Source: Luteibacter rhizovicinus DSM 16549 (GTDB taxonomy: Bacteria > Pseudomonadota > Gammaproteobacteria > Xanthomonadales > Rhodanobacteraceae). Taken from it: 64,000 nt of DNA. Under the pieces are notes generated by a model, which was given only the letters and a program-made list of their open reading frames with translations, did no database searches and was not told the origin of the DNA. The DNA lies in NCBI RefSeq assembly GCF_001887595.1, contig NZ_CP017480.1:3686001-3750000 (forward strand), given 5' to 3'. Every line of letters starts with the position of its first letter. The stretch's first letter is position 1. Both the position numbers and the translations under genes were made by a program. Below, piece after piece: positions 15,849 to 24,119 of the stretch.

Positions 15849-16936
15849 AAACGATACATGTTCATGTTGCGGCGTTGCTGCTGGTTCTGGCGGACAGCAT
15901 CGCCGCTGAAGCGGCTCCCACAACGAGCGGTGCGCTGGTGTTGGATGCGCGGGCGATGAAGGTGGCGGGAATCGTCGTCGACACCTTGGGCAGGCGGCGG
16001 ATGGGCGAGGAATTGAAGGCGCCGGGCGAAGTGAAGATGGATGCGTATGCGACGGTGCTGGTGTCGCCGCGCGTCGCGTCGCAGGTCGTCACGCGCAAGG
16101 CTCGCCTTGGCGATGTCGTGACGAAGGGCCAGCCGCTCATCGTGCTGTCCAGCGTGGAGGTGGCGGAGACGCAGGGTCAGCTCATCGTCGCCAGCCAGGA
16201 TTGGCAGCGCGTGTCGTCGCTCGGGCCCCAGGCCGTTTCCGCACGACGCTACGGTGAGGCGCTCGTCCAGCGCGACCAGGCTCGGGCCAGGCTGCGTGCG
16301 TATGGCCTGACCGATGGCCAGGTCGGCAATGTATTGCGGCGAGGCTCGGCGGCGGCGAACGGTGACTTCGAGCTCATCGCGCCAAGCGCGGGCCGGATCG
16401 TGACGGATGCCTTCATGGTCGGCGAGCGCGTCGAAGCGGGCCGCGTGTTGTTCACCGTGGTGACGGAAGACAGCGTATGGGTGGAGGCTCGGTTGTCGCC
16501 TTCCGATGCCGAACGCGTCCACGATGGCGCTGCCGTTACCGTGCTTGCCCATGGCCGCGAGTTGCCCGGCAAGATGGTCGGACGCTCCCACCAGACCGAC
16601 GAGACGACGCGGCGCACCGATCTGCGCGTGCAGGTCGCCAACCCAGATGACCTCCTGCATCCCGGTGAGCTGGTCGAGACACGGATCGCCGTGGGCGAGA
16701 CGACCCCGCGACTGGCCGTGCCGGCCGAGGCCGTGTTGCTGTTGCGCAACCAGACCACCTTGTTCGTCCAGGGCAATGGCGCCGGTCGCTTCGACGCCGT
16801 GCCGGTGGAGGTGGGCGAGACGCGAGGCGGCTGGACGGAGATCCGGCAGGGCGTTACCGAGGGTACGGCCTACGTGCGCGAAGGAGCCTTCGCACTGAAG
16901 GCACGGATCCTGCGCTCGGAACTGGGAGAGGACTGA
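15845..16936 (+). CDS. Periplasmic membrane-fusion protein of metal RND efflux (CzcB-like)
   Basis: A 363-residue HlyD/RND adaptor. Barrel-sandwich and hairpin sequence is visible: GRRRMGEELKAPGEVKMDAYATVLVSPRVASQV, then 'ARLGDVVTKGQPLIVLSSVEVAETQGQL' (lipoyl-like half and helical hairpin), and later 'LIAPSAGRIVTDAFMVGERVEAGRVLFTV'. The first 25-30 residues act as leader (MKTIHVHVAALLLVLADSIAAEA). The codons for its end (15898-15922) are an exact REP palindrome, so part of the leader/linker has been taken from a repeat. It overlaps the previous gene by ATGA and the next by one base. Confidence 0.87.
   Translation: MKTIHVHVAALLLVLADSIAAEAAPTTSGALVLDARAMKVAGIVVDTLGRRRMGEELKAPGEVKMDAYATVLVSPRVASQVVTRKARLGDVVTKGQPLIVLSSVEVAETQGQLIVASQDWQRVSSLGPQAVSARRYGEALVQRDQARARLRAYGLTDGQVGNVLRRGSAAANGDFELIAPSAGRIVTDAFMVGERVEAGRVLFTVVTEDSVWVEARLSPSDAERVHDGAAVTVLAHGRELPGKMVGRSHQTDETTRRTDLRVQVANPDDLLHPGELVETRIAVGETTPRLAVPAEAVLLLRNQTTLFVQGNGAGRFDAVPVEVGETRGGWTEIRQGVTEGTAYVREGAFALKARILRSELGED
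15898..15922 (-). repeat. REP element inside the adaptor-gene leader
   Basis: This 25-base element reads CATCGCCGCTGAAGCGGCTC... on the plus strand and is an inverted REP copy of the family headed GTGGGAGCCGCTTCAGCGGC. It lies in frame in the membrane-fusion gene and encodes IAAEAAPT at the expected signal-peptide cleavage zone. Confidence 0.85.
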
Positions 16937-19900
16937 TGCTCGAACGTCTGGTCGAACTCTCGCTCAAGTACAAATTGTTGGTGATTTTGGCCTTTGCCAG
17001 TATCGCCTTCCTCGGCGTACAGGCCTTGCGCCAGTTGCCCATCGACGCCTTTCCCGACGTCACCCCGGTACAGGTGAATGTGTATTCGGAAGCGCCCGGC
17101 CTGGCCGCTGAAGACGTGGAGCTGCTACTCACCACGCCCGTGGAGTCGGCACTCGCGGGGTTGCCCAAGGTCGCCGATATCCGTTCGGTGAGCCTGTTCG
17201 GACTGTCCTACGTATCGGTCTACTTCGACGACGACATGGATGTCTGGTTCGCGCGCCAGCTCGTCAACGAGCGCTTGCAACAGGTGGGCGAGCGCTTGCC
17301 GGCAGGCTACGGCAAGCCGGAGATGGGCCCGAACACATCCGGCCTCGGTCAGGTGTTCTGGTATACCGTCGAGCGCGCTGACGACACGTCGAAGGACGCA
17401 CCCTCCGACATGGACCTGCGTGCGCTGCAGGACTGGACACTGCGTCTGGCCCTGCGTACCGCGCCCGGAGTGGACGACGTGAGCTCCTGGGGCGGCCAGG
17501 AGAAGCAGTTCCAGGTACGTATCGATCCCATGCGCCTGATCGCGCACGGGCTTGGTTTCAGGGAGGTGATACAGGCACTGGACGCCAACAATGCGCAAGT
17601 CGGTGGCAACGTCATCGACGTGGGTCGGGAGCAGTACCTGGTCCGCGGACTCGGGCTGGTCCGAAACGCGTCGGACATCGGCAACATCGTGCTGAAGAGT
17701 TCGGACGGTACACCGGTCTACGTGCGTGACGTGGCGAGCGTCGTGGAAGCGGGAGCGCCGCGCACCGGTGCCGTCACCCGCGATGGCAAGGAAGTCGTCA
17801 TGGGTCAGGCGCTCGCCCGGATCGACGAGAACGCGCGCAGTGTGGTCGAGGCGGTCAAGGACAAGCTGGACACGGTGAAGAAGGCGCTGCCGCCGGGTGT
17901 CCTGGTCAAGCCGGTTTACGAACGCACGGATCTGGTCGACGCGGCGGTGGGCACGGCCGTGCGCGCCCTGGTGGAGGGCTCGCTCCTGGTGGCCATCGTG
18001 CTGTTCCTGTTCCTTGGAGAGCTGCGCAGCGCCCTGATCGTGGTCGTGACCTTGCCGTTGGCCATGCTTATCGCTTTCATCGGCATGGGCTGGGCAGGAC
18101 TGTCGGCCAACCTCATGTCGCTGGCGGGTCTGGCCATCGGCATCGGCATGATGGTCGACGGTGCCGTTGTCATGGTCGAGAACGCCTTTCGCATCATGGC
18201 GGAGCGGGGGGCGAGCGGTGTGCCCGTCGACCGCACGGCGGCCGTGCTGGCGGCGGCGCGTGAGGTGGCACAGCCCGTCGCCTTCGCCATCCTGATCATC
18301 ATCGTTGTGTTCCTGCCGTTGTTCAGTCTGCAGGGGCTGGAAGGGAAGATGTTCAAGCCGATGGCCTTCAACATCGCCTTCGCGATGGGCGGATCCCTCC
18401 TGCTGTCGTTGACCCTCGTCCCGGTGTTGGCAGCACTTCTGCTGAAGCCGAAGGAAGAGAGGGACACGCGGCTGGTCGCCGTGCTCAAGCGTGGTTATGG
18501 CCGGGCCTTGGCATGGTCGCTGGCAAGACGTCGCTTGGTTGTCGGTATCGCCGTGGCTGCGCTGATCGCGGCGGTGGCCTTGTTTCCGTTCCTGGGCAAG
18601 GAGTTCATGCCCAACCTCCGTGAGGGCGCGATCATGTGGCGGATCACCTCGATTCCTTCCGCGTCGCTGGACGAATCCATCGCCTTGTCCAAACGCGTCG
18701 CCGAACGCATCCAGGCGACGTTTCCCGAGGTGGAAACCACGCTGGCGATGATCGGCCGGGCAGAGAAGGGCGAGACGGCGGACGTGAACTATATGGAGGT
18801 ATATACGCCGCTAAAGCCTCGCTCGGCATGGCGCGACGGGCAAACACTCGAGACCATCGAAGCGGAGATGCAGGAGGCGTTGACCGATGCCCTCCCCACG
18901 GCCGTCGTCAGCTATACGCAGCCGATCCAGATGCGTATCGAGGAGCTGATCTCCGGCGTCCGTGCCACTCTTGCGCTCAAGATCTACGGTGACGATCTCG
19001 ACCAGCTCGACCGCGTTAGTGCGCAACTGAAGGACGTGCTGGCCACCGTGCCGGGCGTGGCCGACCTGTCGCTCGAGGCAAACGTCGGCAAGCCGCAGAT
19101 ACGCATCGAGGTGGATCGCGACGCACTTGCCCGCTATGGCCTGAATGCGGACGACGTGCTGACGGTCGTGCGCAACGGCATCGGTGGTGAACCGGTGGGT
19201 GCATTGCTCGATGGGGTGCGCCGTTTCGACATCAGCGTGCGTCTGGATGATGCGAGCAAGGCGTCGCTATCGGCGATCGAGCGCATTCCGCTGCGCACGC
19301 CGGGAGGAGCCCTGGTGCAACTGTCGCAGGTTGCGAAGGTGCGCGAGGCCGAGGGTTACTCCTTCATCCGGCGTGAAGCCCTGCGTCGCTACGCGGTGAT
19401 CCAGATGGACGTGCGTGGCCGCGATATCGACGGTTTCGTGCGCGAGGCGGAGGCGAAGATCGCAGCGAACGTCACGCTGCCTGCGGGTTCGTACACGGCA
19501 TGGGGTGGTGCGTTCGAGAACCAGCAACGTGCCTTGACGCGCCTGGCCCTGATTGTTCCGGTCACGATCTTCTTCATCTTCGTGTTGCTGTACACGGCGT
19601 TCCATTCCGCGCGACATGCGGTACTGGTCCTGGCAAACGTGCCGTTCGCCATCATCGGCGGTGTCGTAGGGCTGTTCATCACGGGGCAGTACCTGTCGGT
19701 GCCGTCGGCGATCGGCTTCATCGCCGTCTTCGGCGTGGCGATGCTGAACGGGATCGTCCTGGTGAGCTTCCTCAACGGAAGGCGGGCCGCGGGATTGTCG
19801 GTTCGTGACGCCGTGCTGTCGGGTACGGCCCAGCGGCTGCGGCCGGTGTTGATGACGGCGAGCGTGGCGATTCTCGGCCTGCTTCCCATGTTGCTCTCAA

Positions 19901-20064
19901 CCGGGGTAGGCGCCGAGACACAGCGACCGCTTGCGACCGTCGTGGTCGGCGGGCTCATCAGCTCGACCTTGCTGACCTTGATCCTGCTGCCGGTGCTTTA
20001 CGACTGGCTGGCCGCGGCGGGGCCCGATGGCATCGAGGAGAAACCGCTGCGTTTTTCAGAATAA
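16936..20064 (+). CDS. Heavy-metal RND efflux pump, CzcA/CusA family
   Basis: A 1042-residue inner-membrane pump with 12 membrane segments in the RND layout and HME hallmarks: N-terminus KYKLLVILAFASIAFLGVQALRQLPIDAFPDVTPVQV, the TM4 segment AIGIGMMVDGAVVMVEN (about 400-416) and the C-terminal block NGIVLVSF. Within TM4, the Asp and Glu of DGAVVMVEN are kept, but the earlier CzcA Asp (D-F-G form) is replaced by 'IGIG', and Met at the CusA copper-site positions is not obvious. I therefore call only a metal-type RND, substrate uncertain (Zn/Co/Cd-type divalent metals or Ni likely). ATG 16936 shares its A with the upstream stop. Confidence 0.9.
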   Translation: MLERLVELSLKYKLLVILAFASIAFLGVQALRQLPIDAFPDVTPVQVNVYSEAPGLAAEDVELLLTTPVESALAGLPKVADIRSVSLFGLSYVSVYFDDDMDVWFARQLVNERLQQVGERLPAGYGKPEMGPNTSGLGQVFWYTVERADDTSKDAPSDMDLRALQDWTLRLALRTAPGVDDVSSWGGQEKQFQVRIDPMRLIAHGLGFREVIQALDANNAQVGGNVIDVGREQYLVRGLGLVRNASDIGNIVLKSSDGTPVYVRDVASVVEAGAPRTGAVTRDGKEVVMGQALARIDENARSVVEAVKDKLDTVKKALPPGVLVKPVYERTDLVDAAVGTAVRALVEGSLLVAIVLFLFLGELRSALIVVVTLPLAMLIAFIGMGWAGLSANLMSLAGLAIGIGMMVDGAVVMVENAFRIMAERGASGVPVDRTAAVLAAAREVAQPVAFAILIIIVVFLPLFSLQGLEGKMFKPMAFNIAFAMGGSLLLSLTLVPVLAALLLKPKEERDTRLVAVLKRGYGRALAWSLARRRLVVGIAVAALIAAVALFPFLGKEFMPNLREGAIMWRITSIPSASLDESIALSKRVAERIQATFPEVETTLAMIGRAEKGETADVNYMEVYTPLKPRSAWRDGQTLETIEAEMQEALTDALPTAVVSYTQPIQMRIEELISGVRATLALKIYGDDLDQLDRVSAQLKDVLATVPGVADLSLEANVGKPQIRIEVDRDALARYGLNADDVLTVVRNGIGGEPVGALLDGVRRFDISVRLDDASKASLSAIERIPLRTPGGALVQLSQVAKVREAEGYSFIRREALRRYAVIQMDVRGRDIDGFVREAEAKIAANVTLPAGSYTAWGGAFENQQRALTRLALIVPVTIFFIFVLLYTAFHSARHAVLVLANVPFAIIGGVVGLFITGQYLSVPSAIGFIAVFGVAMLNGIVLVSFLNGRRAAGLSVRDAVLSGTAQRLRPVLMTASVAILGLLPMLLSTGVGAETQRPLATVVVGGLISSTLLTLILLPVLYDWLAAAGPDGIEEKPLRFSE

Positions 20065-20074
20065 TCCGATAGCC

Positions 20075-20109
20075 CATGGGCCGGGGGACCTCTAGTCTCC
20101 CGGCCCATG
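20075..20109 (+). promoter_or_regulatory. Hairpin that encloses the start codon at 20107
   Basis: CATGGGCCGGGGGA (20075-20088) pairs with TCTCCCGGCCCATG (20096-20109) as a 14-base stem with one G-U pair and a 7-base loop. The ATG of the next gene forms the last bases of the 3' arm. No clear Shine-Dalgarno is seen outside the stem, and no T-run follows. It could end the efflux mRNA or mask the start codon. Confidence 0.6.
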
Positions 20110-20535
20110 AACGGAAAGAACTGGTTACTCGCCGCCGTGTCGGCCGCCCTCTCGAGGCGCCATCCGGCTCCCTGGACGGCCCTGCTATTCGCCACGCTGC
20201 CGGTCCTGCTGCGCTTTGGTTCGGCGCAGGTTGGTGGCTCGTTGCTGCTGTGCGTCGGTGACGAAGGCGTTCGTTGTGCTCCCGTCATCGGAGCCGCGGC
20301 ATTCCTGGCGAGCCTGATCGGTTTCCTGAAGTACGCCTCTCTCGGCGAAGCGCTGGCGTATGGACTATGGGTAGTCACCTTTCTGTCCGTCGCCGTGCTG
20401 GGGATCGTCATGTTCGAGGCGTTCAGCGCGCCCGAGCAGTGGAGCGGGTCGTTGGCATTACCGGGCGTGGTGGTGCTCGGAAGCGGCGCGGGGATCGTCT
20501 TTGGTGCGTGCCTCGGCGCCTTGCGTCAGACGTGA
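20107..20535 (+). CDS. Small integral membrane protein of unknown function
   Basis: A 142-residue hydrophobic protein with about four membrane segments (residues about 22-38, 55-80, 85-105 and 118-138) and two Cys in the first loop (LLLCVGDEGVRCAPV). I do not recognise the family. It follows the RND pump by 42 bases, with a strong hairpin over its start codon. Its 3' end overlaps the convergent gene at 20526 by 10 bases. It could be an accessory of the efflux system or an unrelated gene. The start is uncertain because no clear ribosome site is visible. Confidence 0.5.
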   Translation: MNGKNWLLAAVSAALSRRHPAPWTALLFATLPVLLRFGSAQVGGSLLLCVGDEGVRCAPVIGAAAFLASLIGFLKYASLGEALAYGLWVVTFLSVAVLGIVMFEAFSAPEQWSGSLALPGVVVLGSGAGIVFGACLGALRQT

Positions 20536-20993
20536 CCCTTGCCACGTAGCCACCAGGGCAGGAACCACCAGACCACGGCAATCAGCGTTCCAAGCGCGGC
20601 CGCCGCGATGTTGCCAAGAGTGTCGCCCATGACGGCAGAGAGGACGAGTTGGGTGACGAGCACGAGGGCGACGGCGAGTGCCACCGCCCCGGCCAGCACC
20701 TGGCGCCCCGCAATCACCTTGAACTGCTCGCGATCGCGTAGCGGGCGAATCAGGCGGTGCTGGATCGCCGGCCCGCTGAGCATCACCAGGCTGATCAGCG
20801 AGAAGACGAAGGTGGCCAGGAAGATGTGCTGCTCGGAGCCGACCAGCCGGGAAAACCCCGGCGCGAAGGGAACGGCGATGAGGAAGCCGGAGAGTAGCTG
20901 CGCAGCTGGCAACAGGACGCGTATTTCGCCGAGGAGGTCGGTCAGGTCGCCGTCGCCGTTGTCGTCGTCTCTGGTATCGAAGGATGAAGACAT
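20526..20993 (-). CDS. Four-helix membrane protein, DUF6328-like
   Basis: A 155-residue protein. ATG 20993 follows a strong AGGAGG site. An acidic N-terminal tail (TRDDDNGDGDLTDLLGEIRVLLPAAQLLSGFLIAVPFAPGF) leads to four membrane segments, with 'FLATFVFSLISLVMLSGPAIQHRL' and 'REQFKVIAGRQVLAGA' between them. This is the pattern of the DUF6328 family, function unknown. It lies 89 bases downstream of the EPS operon's last gene, with a small hairpin between, so it may be read through from that operon or have its own promoter. Confidence 0.72.
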   Translation of the reverse strand: MSSSFDTRDDDNGDGDLTDLLGEIRVLLPAAQLLSGFLIAVPFAPGFSRLVGSEQHIFLATFVFSLISLVMLSGPAIQHRLIRPLRDREQFKVIAGRQVLAGAVALAVALVLVTQLVLSAVMGDTLGNIAAAALGTLIAVVWWFLPWWLRGKGHV

Positions 20994-21047
20994 GGGTGCC
21001 TCCTGTCGGGAGACTGGATGATGCGGGGGCGTGTGTGATTGGGGTGT

Positions 21048-21063
21048 TTCCCCTGCCGGGGAA
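21048..21063 (-). terminator. Short hairpin after the minus-strand EPS operon
   Basis: TTCCCC-TGCC-GGGGAA is a perfect 6-base stem located 20 bases after the stop of the deacetylase-like gene. No T-run follows, so it would be only a weak or factor-dependent stop. It may equally be chance. Confidence 0.25.
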
Positions 21064-21082
21064 TGCAGCGGTGTACCGCCTC

Positions 21083-22315
21083 TTAGCCGGGTGTCGTGAG
21101 GGGGTCTGGTTTCGCCGCTGAAGCGGCTCCCACAGGGGCGGCTGCCGCCGGATCGGGTTTCCCGCTGCTGCCGGGCTTGGGTAGCTCGAAATCGCGGTAG
21201 CGGCCGGGATCGCCGGTCATGCCGGCTTCGGCGGCTTTGGCGATGTTGTACATCTCGCGGGCGCTGACGTAATGGAGGACGTAGTCGCGGCCGTCGTTGT
21301 AGGTGGATTCGAGGTGGTCGTGCATCGCGTCGACGGGCTGGCCCAGGAGCGTGTCCATGTCGCCTTCCTGGGTGCCATGGGTGTGGATCTTGATGAAGAT
21401 CCATTCCGGCCGGCCTTCGACGTGGATGCCGGTACGTACCCATTGGTCCACGCGCGAGGGCGTGGGCGGCGAGCCGCGGCGGATGTCCGAGTTCTCGATG
21501 CGCGGGATGATGCCGAAACGACGGCTCTTCCAGTTCAGGCCGAGCACGCCCTGGATGATCAGCAGGTCGCCCGATGGCTTGCCGCCCACCCGCATGCGTA
21601 CGCCGGTGTCGTGCGACTTGCACTTATGCGGATCGTCGGTGGCGTAGTAAATGGCGTTCGACATCCGCGTCTGCGTGTCGCTGGGTGCCGAGGGCAGGGT
21701 GAAGTCGGCATAGCAGCCGAGCTCGCGGAGCAGGATCAGTTCGTTATTGATGCCGCACCAGCGTCCATCGGCGCGCGAGTTGTCCAGGCACCAGTTGCCG
21801 TGGATGAAGGCGAAGCGCAGCTGGCCCGTGACCGGATCGCGCGGCAAGGCATGGTGCTTTTCGTGCAGGAGCCGGTTGAAGCGGTCGATGGTGGCGACGA
21901 AGTTGTCCGGCGTGTCGTTGTCGTGGTGGAGGTGGATCTCGATCTCGCCATAACCGTCCGCGCAGAGCGACTCGATCTTGTCGAGATGCTCCTCGACGTA
22001 TTCCTCTTCCGGATAGAAGAAGCTGTGCTGGGGCACCCGGCCGTCGGCGTCGCGATGACGCGAAGCGAGCGCGCGATAGTCCGTGCACCAGCGGTCCACG
22101 CGCCGACGCTGGGTATCCATGTCCACGCGACCCCAGTTCGGCTCGAAATGGTCGACGAAGCAGAACATGACGTGGACGGGACCCGACACCTTGGGCGGCT
22201 TCGGCCGGGTCAGGTAGCCCCACAACCAGTACTGCATGTTGCGCGCACGGATCGCCACCGTCACCGCGGCGGCGAAGGCGAGGACGAACAGGACGATCAG
22301 GGCGACGACGATCAC
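21083..22315 (-). CDS. Membrane-anchored deacetylase-like protein (WalW-like) of EPS operon
   Basis: About 410 residues from GTG 22315, whose GTGA overlaps the stop of the upstream glycosyltransferase (an in-frame ATG at 22369 would overlap that gene by 58 bases). The N-terminus is a membrane anchor (IVVALIVLFVLAFAAAV). The domain carries FVDHFEPNW (about 50-60), a metal-like HLHHDN (about 127-133) and HTHG (about 310), a pattern of carbohydrate-esterase-4-like or NodB-related folds. It is probably a periplasmic enzyme acting on the polymer. The C-terminal tail (PVGAASAAK) is encoded by a REP element (21111-21136). Confidence 0.68.
   Translation of the reverse strand: MIVVALIVLFVLAFAAAVTVAIRARNMQYWLWGYLTRPKPPKVSGPVHVMFCFVDHFEPNWGRVDMDTQRRRVDRWCTDYRALASRHRDADGRVPQHSFFYPEEEYVEEHLDKIESLCADGYGEIEIHLHHDNDTPDNFVATIDRFNRLLHEKHHALPRDPVTGQLRFAFIHGNWCLDNSRADGRWCGINNELILLRELGCYADFTLPSAPSDTQTRMSNAIYYATDDPHKCKSHDTGVRMRVGGKPSGDLLIIQGVLGLNWKSRRFGIIPRIENSDIRRGSPPTPSRVDQWVRTGIHVEGRPEWIFIKIHTHGTQEGDMDTLLGQPVDAMHDHLESTYNDGRDYVLHYVSAREMYNIAKAAEAGMTGDPGRYRDFELPKPGSSGKPDPAAAAPVGAASAAKPDPLTTPG
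21111..21136 (-). repeat. REP element in the 3' end of the deacetylase-like gene
   Basis: The plus strand reads TTCGCCGCTGAAGCGGCTCC..., an inverted REP copy inside the last 60 coding bases of the gene, where it encodes VGAASAA. Ala/Pro-rich low-complexity codons surround it. Confidence 0.85.
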
Positions 22316-23484
22316 GCGACGGCTCCGGCGGGCACCAGGGTGAGCAGCTGTTCGGCGTTGTTGCGCCATTGCCGCTCGCTGGCGATGTAGTCACGCGCGG
22401 CATGACCCACGCGCCTGCGCTCATCGGTCAGCCGGGCCAGTTCGAGCACGCGCTCGACGCAGGCGGCGGCATCGCCACGCGGGAACAGCCAGCCCGTGTG
22501 GCCATCGGCGATCACCTCGGCGACCGGTGCGTAATCCGGTGCAACCATGGGAACGCCCATGCCCATGAACTCGAACAGTTTCATGGGAGAGCCGTAATGA
22601 TTGGAATTCGGCAACACGGCATAGTCCATGCAGGCGATCCAGCTGGCGACGTCTTCGTGGGGCACGCGACCCGGCAGGAGGACGCGATCGCTCAGGCCGC
22701 GCTCGGCGACGAGCGCCCGCACCGCTGGCAAGGTCTTGCCGTCACCGACGAAGACCAGCGCCAGTTCCGGCACGTCGTGCAGCCGGTTCGCGATGGCTTC
22801 GACGAAGTCGTCCACGCCGTGCCAGTGGGCAAAGGCGCCGATATGCCCGCACACCGTTCGTTCGCTGAGGCCGCGCTCGCGGCGCAGCGTTTCGCGGTCG
22901 AAGCGGGCGGGGTCGAATCGCGACAGGTCCACGGCGTTCGGCGAGATCACCGAGGGAGCAATCTGGCCGTAGGCCGCGACGGCTTCATCGCGGAAATACG
23001 TGGAAATGAAGACCAGGCCGGTCGCATGGCGCAGGCACCAACCTTCGATACGCCGTGCCAGACCTTTCATGGTCAGCGGCCGCACACGGTGGACCAGCGC
23101 GGAGTCGTTGATCTCCAGGACCAGCGGGATGCCCCGGCGACGGGCCAGCCAGACGGTGGCGAAGAGGAACAGGGAATAGCGCTCGTAGATCAGCCTCGGC
23201 GCCTGGGTGCGCCAGGCCTGGGTCATCCGAACCAGGGTGACGAGGTTGTAGAGCAGTTCGAACATCTCGAAGACGATGCCGGGCAGCTTCGTGACGAAGC
23301 TGGCCAGCCGTCCGCGTCCGCCGCTACCACCTGCGGCTTCGGGCACTTCGCGTTCCGGATCCGCGCCGGGGAACGACATCACCGAGACATCGTGGCCCAG
23401 GTCGCGCAGCGCATGCACGATCCCGCGGATATGCACACCCTCCACGTGGCGCCCACGCGTCCGGTGGTGGTAGAGGATCTTCAA
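22312..23484 (-). CDS. Glycosyltransferase family 4 (exosortase-A-associated type)
   Basis: 390 residues from TTG 23484, which forms a TTGA overlap with the stop of the deacetylase gene. The next in-frame Met is far inside the conserved N-terminal Rossmann domain (KILYHHRTRGRHVEGVHIRGIVHALRDLGH), so the rare TTG start is favoured. The C-domain shows VGDGKTLPAVRALVAERGL..RVLLPGRVPHEDV and the EX7E-type PMKLFEFMGMGVPMVAPDYAPVAEVI. It is a cytoplasmic retaining glycosyltransferase building the EPS repeat unit. The opening HHRTRG..VEGVHI resembles the exosortase-A linked GT group. Confidence 0.85.
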   Translation of the reverse strand: MKILYHHRTRGRHVEGVHIRGIVHALRDLGHDVSVMSFPGADPEREVPEAAGGSGGRGRLASFVTKLPGIVFEMFELLYNLVTLVRMTQAWRTQAPRLIYERYSLFLFATVWLARRRGIPLVLEINDSALVHRVRPLTMKGLARRIEGWCLRHATGLVFISTYFRDEAVAAYGQIAPSVISPNAVDLSRFDPARFDRETLRRERGLSERTVCGHIGAFAHWHGVDDFVEAIANRLHDVPELALVFVGDGKTLPAVRALVAERGLSDRVLLPGRVPHEDVASWIACMDYAVLPNSNHYGSPMKLFEFMGMGVPMVAPDYAPVAEVIADGHTGWLFPRGDAAACVERVLELARLTDERRRVGHAARDYIASERQWRNNAEQLLTLVPAGAVA

Positions 23485-24119
23485 GGCGCGTTGCCGGGGA
23501 GGGCGCCGAAACGAATGCCCTGGTCGAGCCATTCGGGCAGAAGCACGTCGAGTGCCTCGGCTGCCTTGTCGCTGTCGTCGTGCATCAGCACGATGTCGCC
23601 AGCGGAGGGCGGATCGTCCCGCAAGCGCGAGATGAGCGCCTCGATCGGCCGGTCCTGGTAGTCGAGGCTGTCGTACGACCAGTAGATAAAGCTGCGCTTG
23701 CGCCGGGCGAAATGCAGGAGAAGCTTGGCACCGACATAACCATGCGGCGGCCGCATGCGATGGTGCGGACGGTTGTCGAACAGGCGTAGCAGGGCGTCGG
23801 TCCGATAGACCTCGTCGAGCTGCTTGCGCAGGTTCATGTTGCGGAACGACCAATGGCTGTACGAGTGGTTACCGATCATGTGCCCGTCGGCGACGATGCG
23901 CTGCACGATTTCCGGGTACTGCTCGATCTTCTCGCCGACCAGGAAAAAGCTCGCCTTCACGTTGTGCCGTGCCAGGGTGTCGAGCAGCTTCGGCGTGTGT
24001 TCGGGATCCGGGCCGTCGTCGAAACTCAGGTAGCGAAGGTCGCGGTCGCGCGTGCGCGTGAGCACCAGCGCTTCCGGCAGCAGGCCGAGCAGGTCGTGCT
24101 TTTTCAGTTTCCAGTTCAT
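23481..24119 (-). CDS. Polysaccharide deacetylase (NodB domain)
   Basis: 212 residues from ATG 24119, in ATGA overlap with the upstream glycosyltransferase. The NodB motifs are complete: LSFDDGPDPEHT (motif 1, residues about 30-41), GNHSYSH (motif 2 with the metal His pair, about 83-89), RPPHGYVG (motif 3, about 125) and IVLMHDDSD (motif 5, about 180). There is no signal peptide or membrane anchor, unlike the periplasmic homologues, so it may act on cytoplasmic or lipid-linked sugars. It would remove N- or O-acetyl groups from a hexosamine in the repeat unit. Confidence 0.85.
   Translation of the reverse strand: MNWKLKKHDLLGLLPEALVLTRTRDRDLRYLSFDDGPDPEHTPKLLDTLARHNVKASFFLVGEKIEQYPEIVQRIVADGHMIGNHSYSHWSFRNMNLRKQLDEVYRTDALLRLFDNRPHHRMRPPHGYVGAKLLLHFARRKRSFIYWSYDSLDYQDRPIEALISRLRDDPPSAGDIVLMHDDSDKAAEALDVLLPEWLDQGIRFGALPGNAP

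Noticed and set aside
16936..20064. Calling the RND pump CusA (Cu/Ag)
   Set aside because: The Met positions used for Cu/Ag in CusA are not evident, and the CzcA TM4 Asp pattern is also incomplete; only the family is supported.
22316..22369. ATG start at 22369 for the WalW-like gene
   Set aside because: It would overlap the glycosyltransferase by 58 bases with a polar leader; GTG 22315 gives a GTGA coupling and a membrane anchor directly at the start.
23485..23853. Upstream extension of the GT4 gene to ATG 23853
   Set aside because: The added 123 residues are Arg/Pro-rich and lie in another frame of the deacetylase gene; conserved GT sequence begins at TTG 23484.
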